Source: Cichorium intybus (taxonomy: Eukaryota > Streptophyta > Magnoliopsida > Asterales > Asteraceae). From it: a stretch of 64,000 nt of DNA. The DNA is taken from NCBI GenBank assembly GCA_023525715.1, contig CM042013.1, positions 78,739,494 to 78,803,493 on the forward strand, given 5' to 3'. The position numbers and the translations under genes were made by a program. Of this stretch, positions 24,650-36,198 are shown piece after piece. Position 1 is the first letter of the stretch. Every line of letters starts with the position of its first letter. The notes beneath the pieces were generated by a model. The model was given only the letters and a program-made list of their open reading frames with translations, ran no database searches and was not told where the DNA came from.

Positions 24650-25600
24650 TATGGTTTTGCAATTTGAAGATTGTTGATGTGAACATTGTTTCATCAGATG
24701 GTTTTGACTTGGTTTAAATAAAGGTTGTTTTAAATAAAAGTTATTTTAAAAGTTATTTTGGAACAAAGTTATGGTCATTACATCTATGAGAACTGGATCA
24801 CAACAATAGTTCGAAAAGATTGATTCAAGAGAATCCAAATGTTTGGATTAATGGTATGAGTGGAATTGTCTGGTTTTGTAAACTTGAAAGAAGCTACCAG
24901 AACTCCAGATGGATAGGATTTTGGAGATCATTTGACTGAAAGTCTTATGATAACTGCTATTCTTGTCTACATAGAGAGATAACTATGCACTGCTCACAAG
25001 TTATTGTGGGCAATGGCTGAGAATCTGTTGGACCTTGTACATCTAATGTATTTGGACCGTTCATTTTTCCACTAAACCGTCTAAAATACTCTATTGAGTT
25101 TGAAACATATATGGTGATCAGTACTTCAAGAACAGAGTATTGAATCAAATGAGCAAAGGATGAGAATTCTAAATCCAAGTGCGGATAAAGAGTTTCTTAG
25201 TCAAAGATTATACAATCATCTAATGGACTGTGAAAATTGTTTCAACAGTCAAATCCACTTAGAACGCTACAAACATCGTATGGTGTGTCTGAGTTATAAT
25301 CAAACATAAAGGTTCGACTTATGATGGATTGTATTATGCTTCCAATCTATGTCTGAGGTTAAACCTTAGAGACAATAGAGTCCTAACCCTTGCACCAACA
25401 CAAAAGGTTCTATAAACACTGTCTGAGAAATATGGAGTGTAGATGTTTCTTCACTAGCATATTTAGAAATTTGGGGTCTTGAGACTTACGGTTTACCGTG
25501 TAGCTCAGAGGACGCCGATTAACAGAAGTGTTATTCCATTAGAGTACTTGGATATAATAAGCATTTTAACAACAGTATGATGTTGTATAAATGGCAGTCT
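24650..25600 (+). pseudogene. Element B: eroded protease/integrase region
   Basis: No long frame survives. Position in the element corresponds to protease and integrase, and a block near 25470 (about 'tttggggtcttgagacttac') matches the end of the integrase core of C (WGCEAFV). Compared with C, this segment is short (about 1 kb where C has about 1.4 kb), so part of integrase has probably been deleted. Confidence 0.4.
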
Positions 25601-25844
25601 TCTATGATAGGAAGCTGGTATTCAAGAAATCAGTGGGAGCCTGAATGATCTTGATGAGACTCAAAGGATCAAAGAGCCTGATGTTGGCACTAGCACTCAA
25701 CCAGAGGTAGTAAAACCTATTGAGACTCAGTAAGAGTTTGTTGAGGAATCTGACATAACTCCATCTATTGTTCGAGAAACTGATAAAGGACGTCATACAC
25801 CTGGTTTTCATGAATTACATGTTGACGAAGGTGATGAATGTCTG

Positions 25845-26474
25845 GTGGATCATTGTGACCCTACCAATTATCGAAAGTCGTGGCAGGCCCCTTGGGTTGC
25901 CTTAAGGAAAGAGATAATGGAGAGCGAGATGAAATCCATGTATGATAACCAAGTTTGGAACCTGGTTGATCAAACATCTGGCCTTAAAACAGTTGGGTGT
26001 AAATGGGTCTTCAAGAAGAAGACAGACGTGGATAGAAAGGTACACACATACAAAGCCATACTGGTGGCAAAGGGTTATACTCAAACCCAAGGGATTGATT
26101 ATGAGGAAACTTTTTCACCAGTGGTGATGATTAAATCTATTAGGATATTGTTTGTCATCGCAGCATTTTATGACTACGAAATATGGCAAATGGATGTAAA
26201 AACCGCTTTCTTTAACGGAAAACTTTCAGAGGATGTGTATATGACACAACTAGAGGGTTTTATACAGTCCAAATATCCTAATAGAGTGTGTAAACTTGTG
26301 AAGTCGATTTATGGACTCAAACAAGCATCTCGTAGCTGGAATCTCTGCTTCGATGAGAAAATCAAAGAGTTTGGATTTTCGAGAAGTAAAGATGAGTCAT
26401 GTGTATATGTCAGAGCTAGTGGGAGCATTGAAGTCTACCCTATGTCGTACACAGATAGCAAAGTTCTCATGTAA
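25845..26474 (+). pseudogene. Element B reverse transcriptase fragment (209 codons open)
   Basis: The longest surviving frame of B covers the N-terminal part of Ty1/Copia reverse transcriptase: WNLVDQ, VGCKWVFKKK, ARL-type 'AILVAKGYTQ', ETFSPV, IWQMDVKTAFFNG, IYGLKQASRSWN. All align in order with the same blocks of C. The frame ends just before where YVDD should be; the expected segment is replaced by a sequence ending ASGSIEVYPM and a stop, so the catalytic site is lost. Upstream, the integrase-RT linker at 25590-25845 contains stops. Confidence 0.85.
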
Positions 26475-26815
26475 ATGTCCCTATCTCGAGAAATATGAAA
26501 TAAATGAGAATTGCTATGCTATAAATGACACAGGAGAGACTTAATGCGCATGAAGCATTTTGATCTATGGAGATAGAATTAAGTGCTTCATAGGGATTTT
26601 GGAAACAAAAGTGAACTATGTAAATGTCAGTGCTAGTGGGAGCACTGAAGTCCAACCTATGTTGTATGCAGATAGCAAAGTTCTCATGTAAACGTCCCTA
26701 TATCGAGAAATCATAAACAAATGAGAATTGCTGTGCTACAAATGACATAGTAGTGACCTATTGCATATGAAGCATCATGATCTATGGAGATAGACCTAAG
26801 TGCTTCATAAGGATA
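26395..26815 (+). repeat. Tandem duplication of about 205 bp inside element B pol
   Basis: The block beginning GCTAGTGGGAGCATTGAAGT at about 26415 recurs at about 26630. Both copies continue through 'agcaaagttctcatgtaaa', 'tgatctatggagatagac' or a close variant, and 'agtgcttcata'. The duplication destroys the reverse transcriptase frame at the point where its catalytic motif should follow. Confidence 0.85.
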
Positions 26816-26879
26816 AGCTAGAGTACATGAGTAGTCGGATCTAGAGATACAAGACTCCTATAAGGGATTCAAGTTTCTG

Positions 26880-27420
26880 TATCAGGGTTTAGGACTGAGT
26901 GAAACTCAGAGTCCTAGTTCCATTAAAATCCTGGATGAAATGAGTTGAGTCCCGTATGCACTTGCATATGGATCAATCGCATAATGTACGAGACCTAATG
27001 TATCATATGCCTTGAGCATGATGATTTGACATTAGGCTAATCTTGGCAAAAGTCAAATGGATGGAAGTCACGAAGTATCTTGAATGTTTAAGATATTCTT
27101 GATCCATTATAGTATGGAAGAACTCGGTGTAAAGAAGCATACTGATACTAGCTTCCAAAACTAATAGAAACGGTTCTTGTACGCAGTCAGGATCCGGGTT
27201 CTTACCAAAAGAGACATCTCAGTTAATAGAGCTATATCGGATGAGGCAAGATAGCTAATATGATCACTAAGTCAATGTCTCGGACTAAGCAATATCAATC
27301 ATGCTAAGTCCATATGCATTAGATATGCAAATGAATTGACTTTGAGTGAAGTTAGTATAGTTTGATTTGTATTGGGAACTTAAGCAATGAAAAACTCTAT
27401 CTGATATGACGATTATTATG
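26880..27420 (+). pseudogene. Element B: decayed RNase H region
   Basis: The position after reverse transcriptase and scattered similarity to C (for example the 'catactgatactagcttcca' block near 27147, like the 'tacagatgccagttttcag' block of C) suggest RNase H debris. No frame of useful length is open. Confidence 0.45.
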
Positions 27421-28228
27421 TGGAGAACATAATATATACATAAAGGCAGTCATTTCATTAGTTTATCATCGTGTTCCGATTTTGCGTGTTTTATTGACTT
27501 CCTGAATAATTTAATTATTATTCAAACTGTCCACAGTCGGTCATACTTTTGGGAGTAAGTATTGATTCAAGACTGACATGAGGAATTGGTAAATTGTCCA
27601 TAGAGATGGACATAGCATGGAGATGCACTAATTCTCATGTGTACTTAATGGGGATTAAGTATTGGAGTAACCTGCACTTAGAGATTACTTCATGGAATCT
27701 GTCACGAGTAATTCTAAGATGGTAATAACTTATATTCTTCAAGCAGAGATGCATTGATTCTTTGTCCTGCAGTCTGTTGTGCCTTGGTTTTCTCCAACGT
27801 TGTCCGTAACTGGCAGCCATACAGGGAATGTCCAGGTATGACATGATGAATAGGCGAGATCCGTGTAGTCAAAGTTTATTTGTTCCTTCTGCCCTAACAG
27901 GAGAAGCGATATCCAAGGGCCCCTCGATGATTTGGTGCTGACAGCAAGTGTACGGCCGTACCGGGACTGAATTGATATAGAATCAATAGTGCAGTTTGTT
28001 GTGGTCATCACAAATCTCTATCGGGAAACATAATATTGAATGTCTGAGACTGACATGATTCCATGTCAGACGTTCATAAGGATATCTTTTAGAACAAAGG
28101 AATATTTGATCACTTGCATAAGGGCTGTTTCATTAGATGAACACGGCACTTGTCATGGATGACATACACCTTACTAGGTTAGGGAATATTAGACCATACA
28201 GTTGTTATAACAAGTGCAAGTGGGAGAC

Positions 28229-28417
28229 TGTTGGTTATATGCCCATCGTTATAACAAGTTGGTAATATTACTATAAATAGTAGGGTCCTTTTGGGTTACA
28301 CGCAAGAGACGATTTAGCTAAAAGAGATCGAAAATAAACTTGAGGGGTTAAGTTTATTAATATATCAAAGTAAAGGTATATTAATTAGAAACTTAATGGT
28401 TAAGTTTATTAATATAC
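28229..28417 (+). repeat. 3' LTR of element B, left part
   Basis: First 189 bp of the B 3' LTR. It is interrupted at 28417/28418 by element C and resumes at 36199. Confidence 0.95.
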
Positions 28418-29192
28418 TGTTGGATTAGGTGTCTAAGCCATGACTAATAATTAGTATTTACCTAATTAATAGAAGCACAGTCCATTTGGGTTGCCCTCAT
28501 GGCTGGAGGTTTGGTAGAAAATTCGGTAGAGAGAAAAGTTGATTTATTATGGGATTAATAAATCAACAGGAATTAAATATATGGTTTATTAATATATTAA
28601 AGTCATAATATATTAATTAGAAACTATATTAATTAATTAGAAATTAATCTGGAATTAATTGGATTTAATTTGGTGATTAATTTAATTAATTAAAGGTGCA
28701 GGGACTGAAACTGTAATTATTCAATAGTTGAGTAAGTGGCAGTGTGGAGTGACCAGTTAAAGTCGAATATATATATATGGATATATATATTTCGAAAATA
28801 ATAAATAGAAGATAAATAGAGTTTGAATTGCAAGATAAAATGTTTATCTTATTTGAATTCAAAAAGGTTTATCTCTAAGGCTTATCAACTGGCCATCTGA
28901 AAAACTATAAATAACGGTCCCTGGGCACCATATTGAATTCGCCACTTTCATAATTCTCTCTGGGATATTCGATCTGCATAACCTCTAGCTTGGGTGTGAC
29001 TTCCATTTGAGGCAGGATATTTTTGCTGCTCAGCTTCCAAGAAATTAAGGTTGGTTTTTCTGTTTTGATCTTTAGTTTTTTTTATTGGCCTCTAGGTTTT
29101 TTGTTATATGTTCAATTATAAGAAAACATAGATCCTCATAGGTTGCATGTGAACTTAGGTTATACAGTTCATGGTTTGCAGAAAACCTTTTA
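28418..29192 (+). repeat. 5' LTR of element C (775 bp)
   Basis: Begins TGTTGGATTAGGTGTCTAAG and ends GAAAACCTTTTA. A TATA-like CTATAAATAAC is at 28905-28915. Comparison by eye with the 3' LTR at 35424-36198 shows about 16 substitutions and no length difference. Confidence 0.95.
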
Positions 29193-30542
29193 ATGGTATC
29201 ATAGCCTGTTTTGTTTTCTTATTAAATTGCTATAACTGTTTTAGGGTTTAAAGCCTATAAACCCTAATTATAATTAGGATCGATTTCTAGGATTAGGGTT
29301 TTGGAAACCCTAATCCCCCCTTGCTATTTTCGAAATTTGCCATTAGGGTTTTAGGAGGTTTTCTATTTTTGGTAACTTTATTTGTTAATTAAATAGATGA
29401 CCTTAAACCCCATTATTTGAATTCGAAATCTAGGGGGTTTAGGATAGGTTTTAATTAATTTGATTAATTTGGATAAACCTATCTTCATTGAATTAATTTA
29501 ATTAATTGTTAATTAAAAGATAATTCAAAAGGGATTTAATTAATTTTAAATTATCGAAAATTAATGGAAAAATCCGGAAAATTATTTTAAAATGTTTAAA
29601 ATATTTAGATTTAATTAATTTAATTAATTGGTAATTAAAATTGATTAAATCGATTTTAAGGTTTAATTTAATTTAAAATTTAATTGTTAAATTTGGTAAA
29701 ATTAAAAGATAAACCTTGAATATTTTAAAGGGTTTTAAAATACATCTTATATATGTTAGTAAAAGTTAATACTATATATATGAGATAAATTTGGTTAGTC
29801 AAATCAATAGTAGGCCTCATTCACGAAGCTGATCTATAAAGTGGGTATAAGGAGACTGCCTATAAAATGGTAGTCTAATGGGTGAACACTCTCACCCACC
29901 GCTCGCCTGATCAGTGGAGGGTCATTAGCCGAACAGTTTTGATAGGACCGCTTAATCATTAAAAGTATAATGATCAAAGTACTAGAACCATTTACAAAAA
30001 TCCCAATCTAGTTATTTTAGGAAAAATGTGAATTTGATGCTAACCCATGAAATTGCACATTGCATTTTATGAAACGTTGATGGAGCGTGTGTGGTTTACC
30101 GACACACCAATGGGGGTTCATAAAGAGTGGCAATGGGTGTCTCGGGTGTTATCATTGTTGATGGAGCGTGTGTGGTTTACCGGCACATCAATTTGAGATG
30201 GTAATGAACCCCGAGAGTACCAAGCAAATTTGCATGGTTATTCACACCCGGTTTGTGATCCTCGACATCCCAGTCACAAACGGTGGGGCATATCCGAGAT
30301 TAAACATGCTATTGAACAGTTAAATAAATCTCAAAAGAAACTAGGAATTCCATTTATAATAAGATTATTTTTCCGCGGTGGAATTGGCTGAATCGTCATT
30401 CGCCTACCTTTATAAAATTTGCTTATAGATTACGGCATCCCTCTTCTATGTTGCAAATTGTTATAGTTGGATCCTAGCTTTATTTTATATTGGGTTATTA
30501 TAAGGACCGACATGTATCTAATTAACTTACCTTCTTTTATAG
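29193..30542 (+). other. Element C primer-binding site and untranslated leader
   Basis: The tRNA-Met-type primer site starts at 29194. The 1.35-kb leader has telomere-like AAACCCTAA motifs (29259-29350), an AT-rich middle, and two copies of a block with TGGAGCGTGTGTGGTTTACC at 30080-30099 and 30161-30180. The same block is found in inverted orientation in the leader of element A (about 39000-39025 and 39070-39105), so it is conserved between families and may be structural or a packaging signal. Confidence 0.7.
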
Positions 30543-31406
30543 ATGTCTTCTGCTGATCAATCCGCTCCCCACTCAAACTCCAGTGTTCCCTCTATCCTCT
30601 CACTGTGTTCCAAGGTTCAATTGAACGGGACAAACTACAATGACTGGATTAGAAATATCAAGATGGCTCTGAGGTACGAGAACAAAGAGTATGTCCTCGA
30701 AACCGAGCTTGTCGATATTGACCCTGAAACTGCTACTCCCGAGGAGATTGCCTCGTACCAAAAACATTCTGATGATGCGACCAAAGTGCCCTGCATCATG
30801 ATCGCCACAATGAACCCCGAATTGCAAAGGATATACGAAGACTACTGGCCCTTTGAGATGCACAAGGAGTTTGTGGAAAAGTTCCGCAAGCAAGAGCGCA
30901 TCGAGAGGTGCGAGGTGGTCAAAGACTTCACGAACAGCAAACCTAAATATGGGGAGTCCATCTGCACTCATGTGCAAAGAATGCAAGGTTACGTGGAACG
31001 GCTTAGAAAGCTTGCGATGCCTGTACCTGAGGAGTTGGCCGTTGACATAGTGCTTAACTCCTTACCGAGTTCTTATGACCAGTTCAGGCTGGCTTATCAT
31101 TTGAACAACAATAAGGCTAACCTGACTGAGTTGCATCGTATGCTTCGGGTTGCTGAGGACGGGATGAAGGGTAAAAGTGTACCCTCGGTTAATCAGCCCG
31201 TCTTAGCCATTGGAAGTGGCAAAGGAAAGAAAAGGAAGGGCCCTCCTAAACAAAATTGGAAGGAAAAGGTTCAGGTCGGGTCGTCCAGCAATGGCTCGAG
31301 AACCAAGTCTTCTCACATTCCTTGTGTAGCCAACCCCAATGAAGCCGACTGTTTCTACTGCAAAGAGAAGGGCCATTGGAAGAGAAGCTGCCCCAAATAC
31401 TTATAG
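30543..31406 (+). CDS. Element C gag (capsid/nucleocapsid), 287 aa
   Basis: Open frame with a Copia-type gag core: LNGTNYNDWIRNIKMAL near residue 27-43, then the UBN2-like helical region ending DIVLNSLPSSYDQF. A basic stretch (GKGKKRKGPPKQNWKEK) and the CCHC zinc knuckle CFYCKEKGHWKRSC follow. It ends at TAG 31404-31406. The downstream pol sequence continues in the same frame without a gap, so this stop is either a nonsense mutation in a single gag-pol frame or, less likely, a readthrough stop. Confidence 0.9.
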   Translation: MSSADQSAPHSNSSVPSILSLCSKVQLNGTNYNDWIRNIKMALRYENKEYVLETELVDIDPETATPEEIASYQKHSDDATKVPCIMIATMNPELQRIYEDYWPFEMHKEFVEKFRKQERIERCEVVKDFTNSKPKYGESICTHVQRMQGYVERLRKLAMPVPEELAVDIVLNSLPSSYDQFRLAYHLNNNKANLTELHRMLRVAEDGMKGKSVPSVNQPVLAIGSGKGKKRKGPPKQNWKEKVQVGSSSNGSRTKSSHIPCVANPNEADCFYCKEKGHWKRSCPKYL

Positions 31407-34400
31407 GATGTCAAGGATGGGAAAGTAAAGCCATCGACAGCAGGTATATACACTATCTCTAAAAACTCACCATCTTCTAATTCTTGGGTCCTTGATACAG
31501 GATGTGGTTTTCACATTTGTTCTGAAATGCAGGGCCTAAAGGAAAGCAGGGAGGTGGAGCACGGTAGATTGAACTTGATCATGGGCAATAGGAGATCGTC
31601 CCCTGTTACCAAGATCGGCGTTTATAGTTTAGTGCTTAGTAATGATGTTAGTATAGAGTTATTTAATTGTTGCTATTCGCCAGAAATGGCAAGAAACATT
31701 ATTTCATTTCACGTATTGTTCAGACAAGGATTTCAATTTTCTTTTGATAATAAAATTGGCTCGATTTCTGTTTTCAAAAATGGTATTTTGATTTTTACTG
31801 CTTATCCTTGTGATGGTGTGTATGAAACTGTTGAATGTGTTGACAATTTAGGACATAGTGTAAATTATATTGATTCTACTAGTGGTGTAGAAAAGGCATG
31901 TCTGTGGCATAGTCGGCTCGGGCACATCAGCAAAAAACGCATCGCCCAACTCCAAAAGGATGGAGTGTTGGAATCATTCGACCTCAGGTCGGATGATGTA
32001 TGCGAATCTTGTCTGTTGGGCAAGATGAGTAAATCACCTTTCAAAGGGTCTTTTGAAAGAGGTGAGGGTCTGCTGGACATCATTCACACGGATGTGTGTG
32101 GTCCATTCAGATCAACCACAAAGGATGGCACGCGGTTCTACGTGACCTTTACCGACGATTTTAGTAGATACGGTTATATCTACTTGATCAAGCACAAGTC
32201 GGACACCTTTGAAAAGTTCAAAGAGTTTAAGAACGAGGTAGAGAATCAATTAGGCAGGAAGATAAAGATGCTCAGGTCCGACAGAGGCGGAGAGTATCTA
32301 AGTATCGAGTTCCTAGACTATCTAAAGGAATGCGGAATAGTTTTGCAGTTGACACCTCCCAGGACACCACAGTTGAACGGTGTTGCGGAGAGGCGCAACC
32401 GAACCTTGTTGGACATGGTTCGTTCCATGATGAGTCGAGCTTCACTTGCCATTCACTTCTGGGGGTATGCCTTAGAGACTGCCGCCCATATCCTTAATCT
32501 TGTCCCAACTAATAAGGTTGCTAAAACACCTCATGAGATGTGGACGGGGAAAGTCCCCTCGTTAGCACACATCAAGGTCTGGGGTTGTGAGGCTTTCGTT
32601 AGACAAGAGACTCAAGACAAACTTGCAGAAAGAAGCGAAAGGAGTTTCTTCCTTGGTTATCCCAAACAGTACTTTGGATATCTATTCTATAGACCGAGCG
32701 AGGACGTGGTCTTTGTAGCTAGACGAGCAGTCTTTCGAGAGAGAGAGAGAGCTCATATTCAAAGAGGACAGTGGGAGTACCATTGATCTGGAAGAAATTC
32801 AAGAGTCATCAGATGACGCAACCTTAGGAGAAACTAGCAACCAACATGAGGAAGAAGTTCCTGTGGGTCCGACAGATGTATCCTTACCTCTTAGGCGTTC
32901 CGGTAGGGTTAGCATGCCACCCGAGTTTTATGGATTCCATATAACTTCGGATGGGGACACGTTTGTCAATGATAGGACACTGATAAATTTGGATGAACCA
33001 GCTAACTACCAGGAAGCAGTGACGGGCCCTGAGTCTGCCAAGTGGAAAGAGGCCATGGATAGCGAGATCAAGTCCATGTATGACAATCAAGTTTGGAACT
33101 TGGTTGACAACGTACCGGGTCGAAAGACAGTCGGGTGCAAATGGATCTTCAAGAAGAAGTCCGACATGGACGGAAAAGTACATACTTTCAAGGCAAGATT
33201 GGTTGCGAAGGGCTTTACTCAAACCCCAGGGGTTGACTATGACGAGACCTTCTGACCAGTAGCCAAGATAAAGTCTATTAGGATTATGCTGGCCATAGTT
33301 GCATTTCATGACTATGAAATTTGGCAGATGGACGTCAAAACCGCTTTCCTTAATAGGAAGTTGACTGAGGATGTTTACATGAATCAGCCAGAGGGTTTTG
33401 TCAATGCAAAGTATCCTAATAAGGTGTGTAAGTTTGAGAGATCAATCTACGGATTGAAGCAAGCTTCTCGCAGCTGGAATCTTTGTTTCCATGAGAAAGT
33501 CAAAGAGTTTGGCTTCTCTAGGAGCGAGGAGGAGTCCTGCGTATATGTCAAGGCTAGTGGGAGTATAGTCACCTTTCTGGTGCTGTATGTCGATGACATA
33601 CTGCTCATGGGAAACGATATTCCAACCTTGCAAGATGTCAAGGCTTGGCTTGGGAAATGTTTCGCCATGAAGGACCTAGGAGAGGCTGCCTATATTCTCG
33701 GGATAAGAATATTGAGAGATAGGAAGAAGAGACTAATTGGACTTAGTCAGGGTACATACTTGGAAAAGGTACTGAAAAGGTTTAGTATGGAAAATTCCAA
33801 GAAGGAAGAGCTACCTATCCAAAGTAATGCAAAATTGAGTAAGACTCAAAGTCCGAGTACAGACGAAGAAATAGCTGAAATAAGTCGGGTACCTCACGCT
33901 TCAGCTGTAGGATCGATCATGTACGCTATGACGTGTACTCGCCCTGACGTGGCCTTTGCTTTAAGCATGGTCAGTCGGTACCAGGGTAACCCTGGAAGGG
34001 CGCATTGGATAGCTGTGAAAAATATACTCAAGTATCTGCGAAGGACTAAGAACATGGTGTTAGTCCTCGGTGGCAGTGATACCTTGAGAGTTGAAGGATA
34101 TACAGATGCCAGTTTTCAGACGGATAGAGACAGTGGTCGGTCTCAGTCGGGCTAGGTATTCCTTTTGAACGGTGGAGCAGTTACATGGAAAAGTTCCAAG
34201 CAAGAAACAGTGGCTGATTCTACATGCGAATCAGAGTACATAGCAGCAAGTGAAGCGTCAAAGGAAGCGGCTTGGCTGAAGAACTTTATCGGTGACCTTG
34301 GAGTAGTCCCGAGTATTCAGGAGCCCTTGGAACTGTTCTGCGATAACGAAGGTGCGGTCGCCTTGACAAAGGAACCGCGAGATCATGGAAAGTCCAGACA

Positions 34401-34578
34401 TATCGACAGAAAGTACCACTACATCAAACATAGGGTAGAAGAAGGTCACCTCCTTGTAAAGAGGGTATCATCGGAAGATAATCCTACAGATCCCTTGACA
34501 AAGGCTCTGAGTAGGATTAAGCATAATCAACATGCTAGGAGCATTGGATTAAGAGATGATATAAGTTTTTGTAACTAG
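31407..34578 (+). pseudogene. Element C pol (protease-integrase-RT-RNase H), disabled
   Basis: In order: protease active site VLDTGCGFH near 31490; GAG-pre-integrase and zinc-binding HSRLGHI ... CESCLLGK at about 31910-32020; integrase core with D in HTDVCGPF, D in FTDDFSRY and E in NGVAERRNR; reverse transcriptase from about 33000 with KTVGCKWIFKKK, DVKTAFLN and catalytic YVDDILL near 33585-33605; RNase H with YTDASF (34100) and the C-terminal HIDRKYHYIKH. Breaks: a GA-repeat length change near 32738-32752 that shifts frame and ends the first part at 32786; TGA at 33253-33255; TAG at 34153-34155. The natural end is TAG 34576-34578. All core catalytic residues remain visible. Confidence 0.92.
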
Positions 34579-35423
34579 ATAGGTTTTGAAACTTGTAACA
34601 ATGTTATTGTATTTGACTTTTGTGATTTGATAATGAAGATTTATTAATGAGTAATTGTTTACTAATTTTGTCAATAATATATCATTGTGTTTCATTTTGC
34701 ATGTTTTACTTCCTGAATAATTGGATTATTCAAATATCCACAGTCGCTCATGCTTTTAGGGAGTAAGTATGAAGCAAGGCTGTCATGAATTAGTTGTAGA
34801 TTGTCTAAAGAGTTAGACATTGTAATAAGATTGCTGCAACATTCATGAGTACTTGGAAATGGAGATTTGAGTATTGGATAAACCCGCGCTCAATGGATTG
34901 CTTCATGGATTTCATCACGAGCAATATTGAGACGATAATATCTTTTGATCTTTAAGCTAAGACATATGAGTTATGATTTACTAGACGGTTGTTCATTGAT
35001 AATACGAAAACGCATCGGTAACTCGGTGTTATAAAACGTGTTGTTGTGAATAATTTGTCTGGTAAAAGACATAAGTATATGAGTCAAAGTTTATTCGTCC
35101 CTTGACCCTAACGGGGAACAGATATCTGTAGGCCTCTCGATGAATTTGAAGTTGACTAAAATGGTTGGCCAACCGGGACTAAATTGGTAGTCTAAGAGTC
35201 ATATGCAAATCGGAAATCGAGGAACAGTAAATCAGACCAGATTGATTTTATCCATGTCTTGAGTCTGAAAAATATCTAGTTGGACGGAGGATCATCTGAT
35301 CACTTATCTTTGGACAGAACTGACTAGGTCAGAGTTTCGCAGTAGTTTCTAGGAAGCTTAAGGTGCTGGTTAATTAGAGGCTAAACTGGTAATTATAGTC
35401 ATAGACTTATCCAAGTGGGAGAC
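34579..35423 (+). other. Element C 3' untranslated region with module shared by A and B
   Basis: Non-coding. The stretch 34730-34900 ('ccacagtcgctcatgctttt', then 'gggagtaagtatgaagcaag') recurs in B at about 27528-27650 and, inverted, in A at about 19520-19680. It ends in the purine tract AAGTGGGAGAC at 35413-35423 used for second-strand priming. Confidence 0.75.
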
Positions 35424-36198
35424 TGTTGGATTAGGTGTCTAATCCATGACTAATAATTAGTATTTACCTAATTAATAGAAGCACAGTCCATTTGGGTTGC
35501 CTTCATGGCTGGAGGTTTGGTAGAAAATTCGGTAGAGAGAAAGATTGATTTATTATGGGATTAATAAATCAACAGGAATTAAATATATGGTTTATTAATA
35601 TATTAAAGTCATAATATATTAATTAGAAACTATATTAATTAATTAGAAATTAATCTGGAATTAATTGGATTTAATTTGGTGATTAATTTAATTAATTAAA
35701 GGTGCAGGGACTGAAACTGTAATTATTCAATAGTTGAGTAAGTGGCAGTGTGGAGTGACCAGTTAAAGTCGAAAATACATATATGGATATATATATTTCG
35801 AAAATAATAAATAGAAGATAAATAGAGTTTGAATTGCAAGATAAAAGGTTTATCTTATTTGAATTCAAAAAGGTTTATCTCTAAGGCTTATCAACTGGCC
35901 ATCTGGAAAACTATAAATAAGGGTCTCTGGGCACCATATTGAATTCGCCACTTTCATAATTCTCTCTGGGATTTTCGATCTGCATAACCTCTAGCTTGGG
36001 TGTGACTTCCATTTGAGGCAGGATATTTTTGCTGCTCAGCTTCCAAGAAATTAAGGTTGGTTTTTCTGTTTTGATCTTTAGTTTCTTTTATTGGCGTCTA
36101 GGTTTTTTGTTATATGTTCAATTAGAAGAAAACATAGATCCTCATAGGTTGCATGTGAACTTAGGTTATTCAGTTCATGGTTTGCAGAAAACCTTTCA
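35424..36198 (+). repeat. 3' LTR of element C (775 bp)
   Basis: Begins TGTTGGATTAGGTGTCTAAT and ends GAAAACCTTTCA. Same length as the 5' LTR, about 16 substitutions apart. Confidence 0.95.

Noticed and set aside
30600..30986. 128-codon frame on the minus strand opposite the C gag
   Set aside because: Antisense shadow of a real coding frame; no independent support.
32884..33309. 141-codon minus-strand frame opposite reverse transcriptase
   Set aside because: Antisense shadow of the element C pol.
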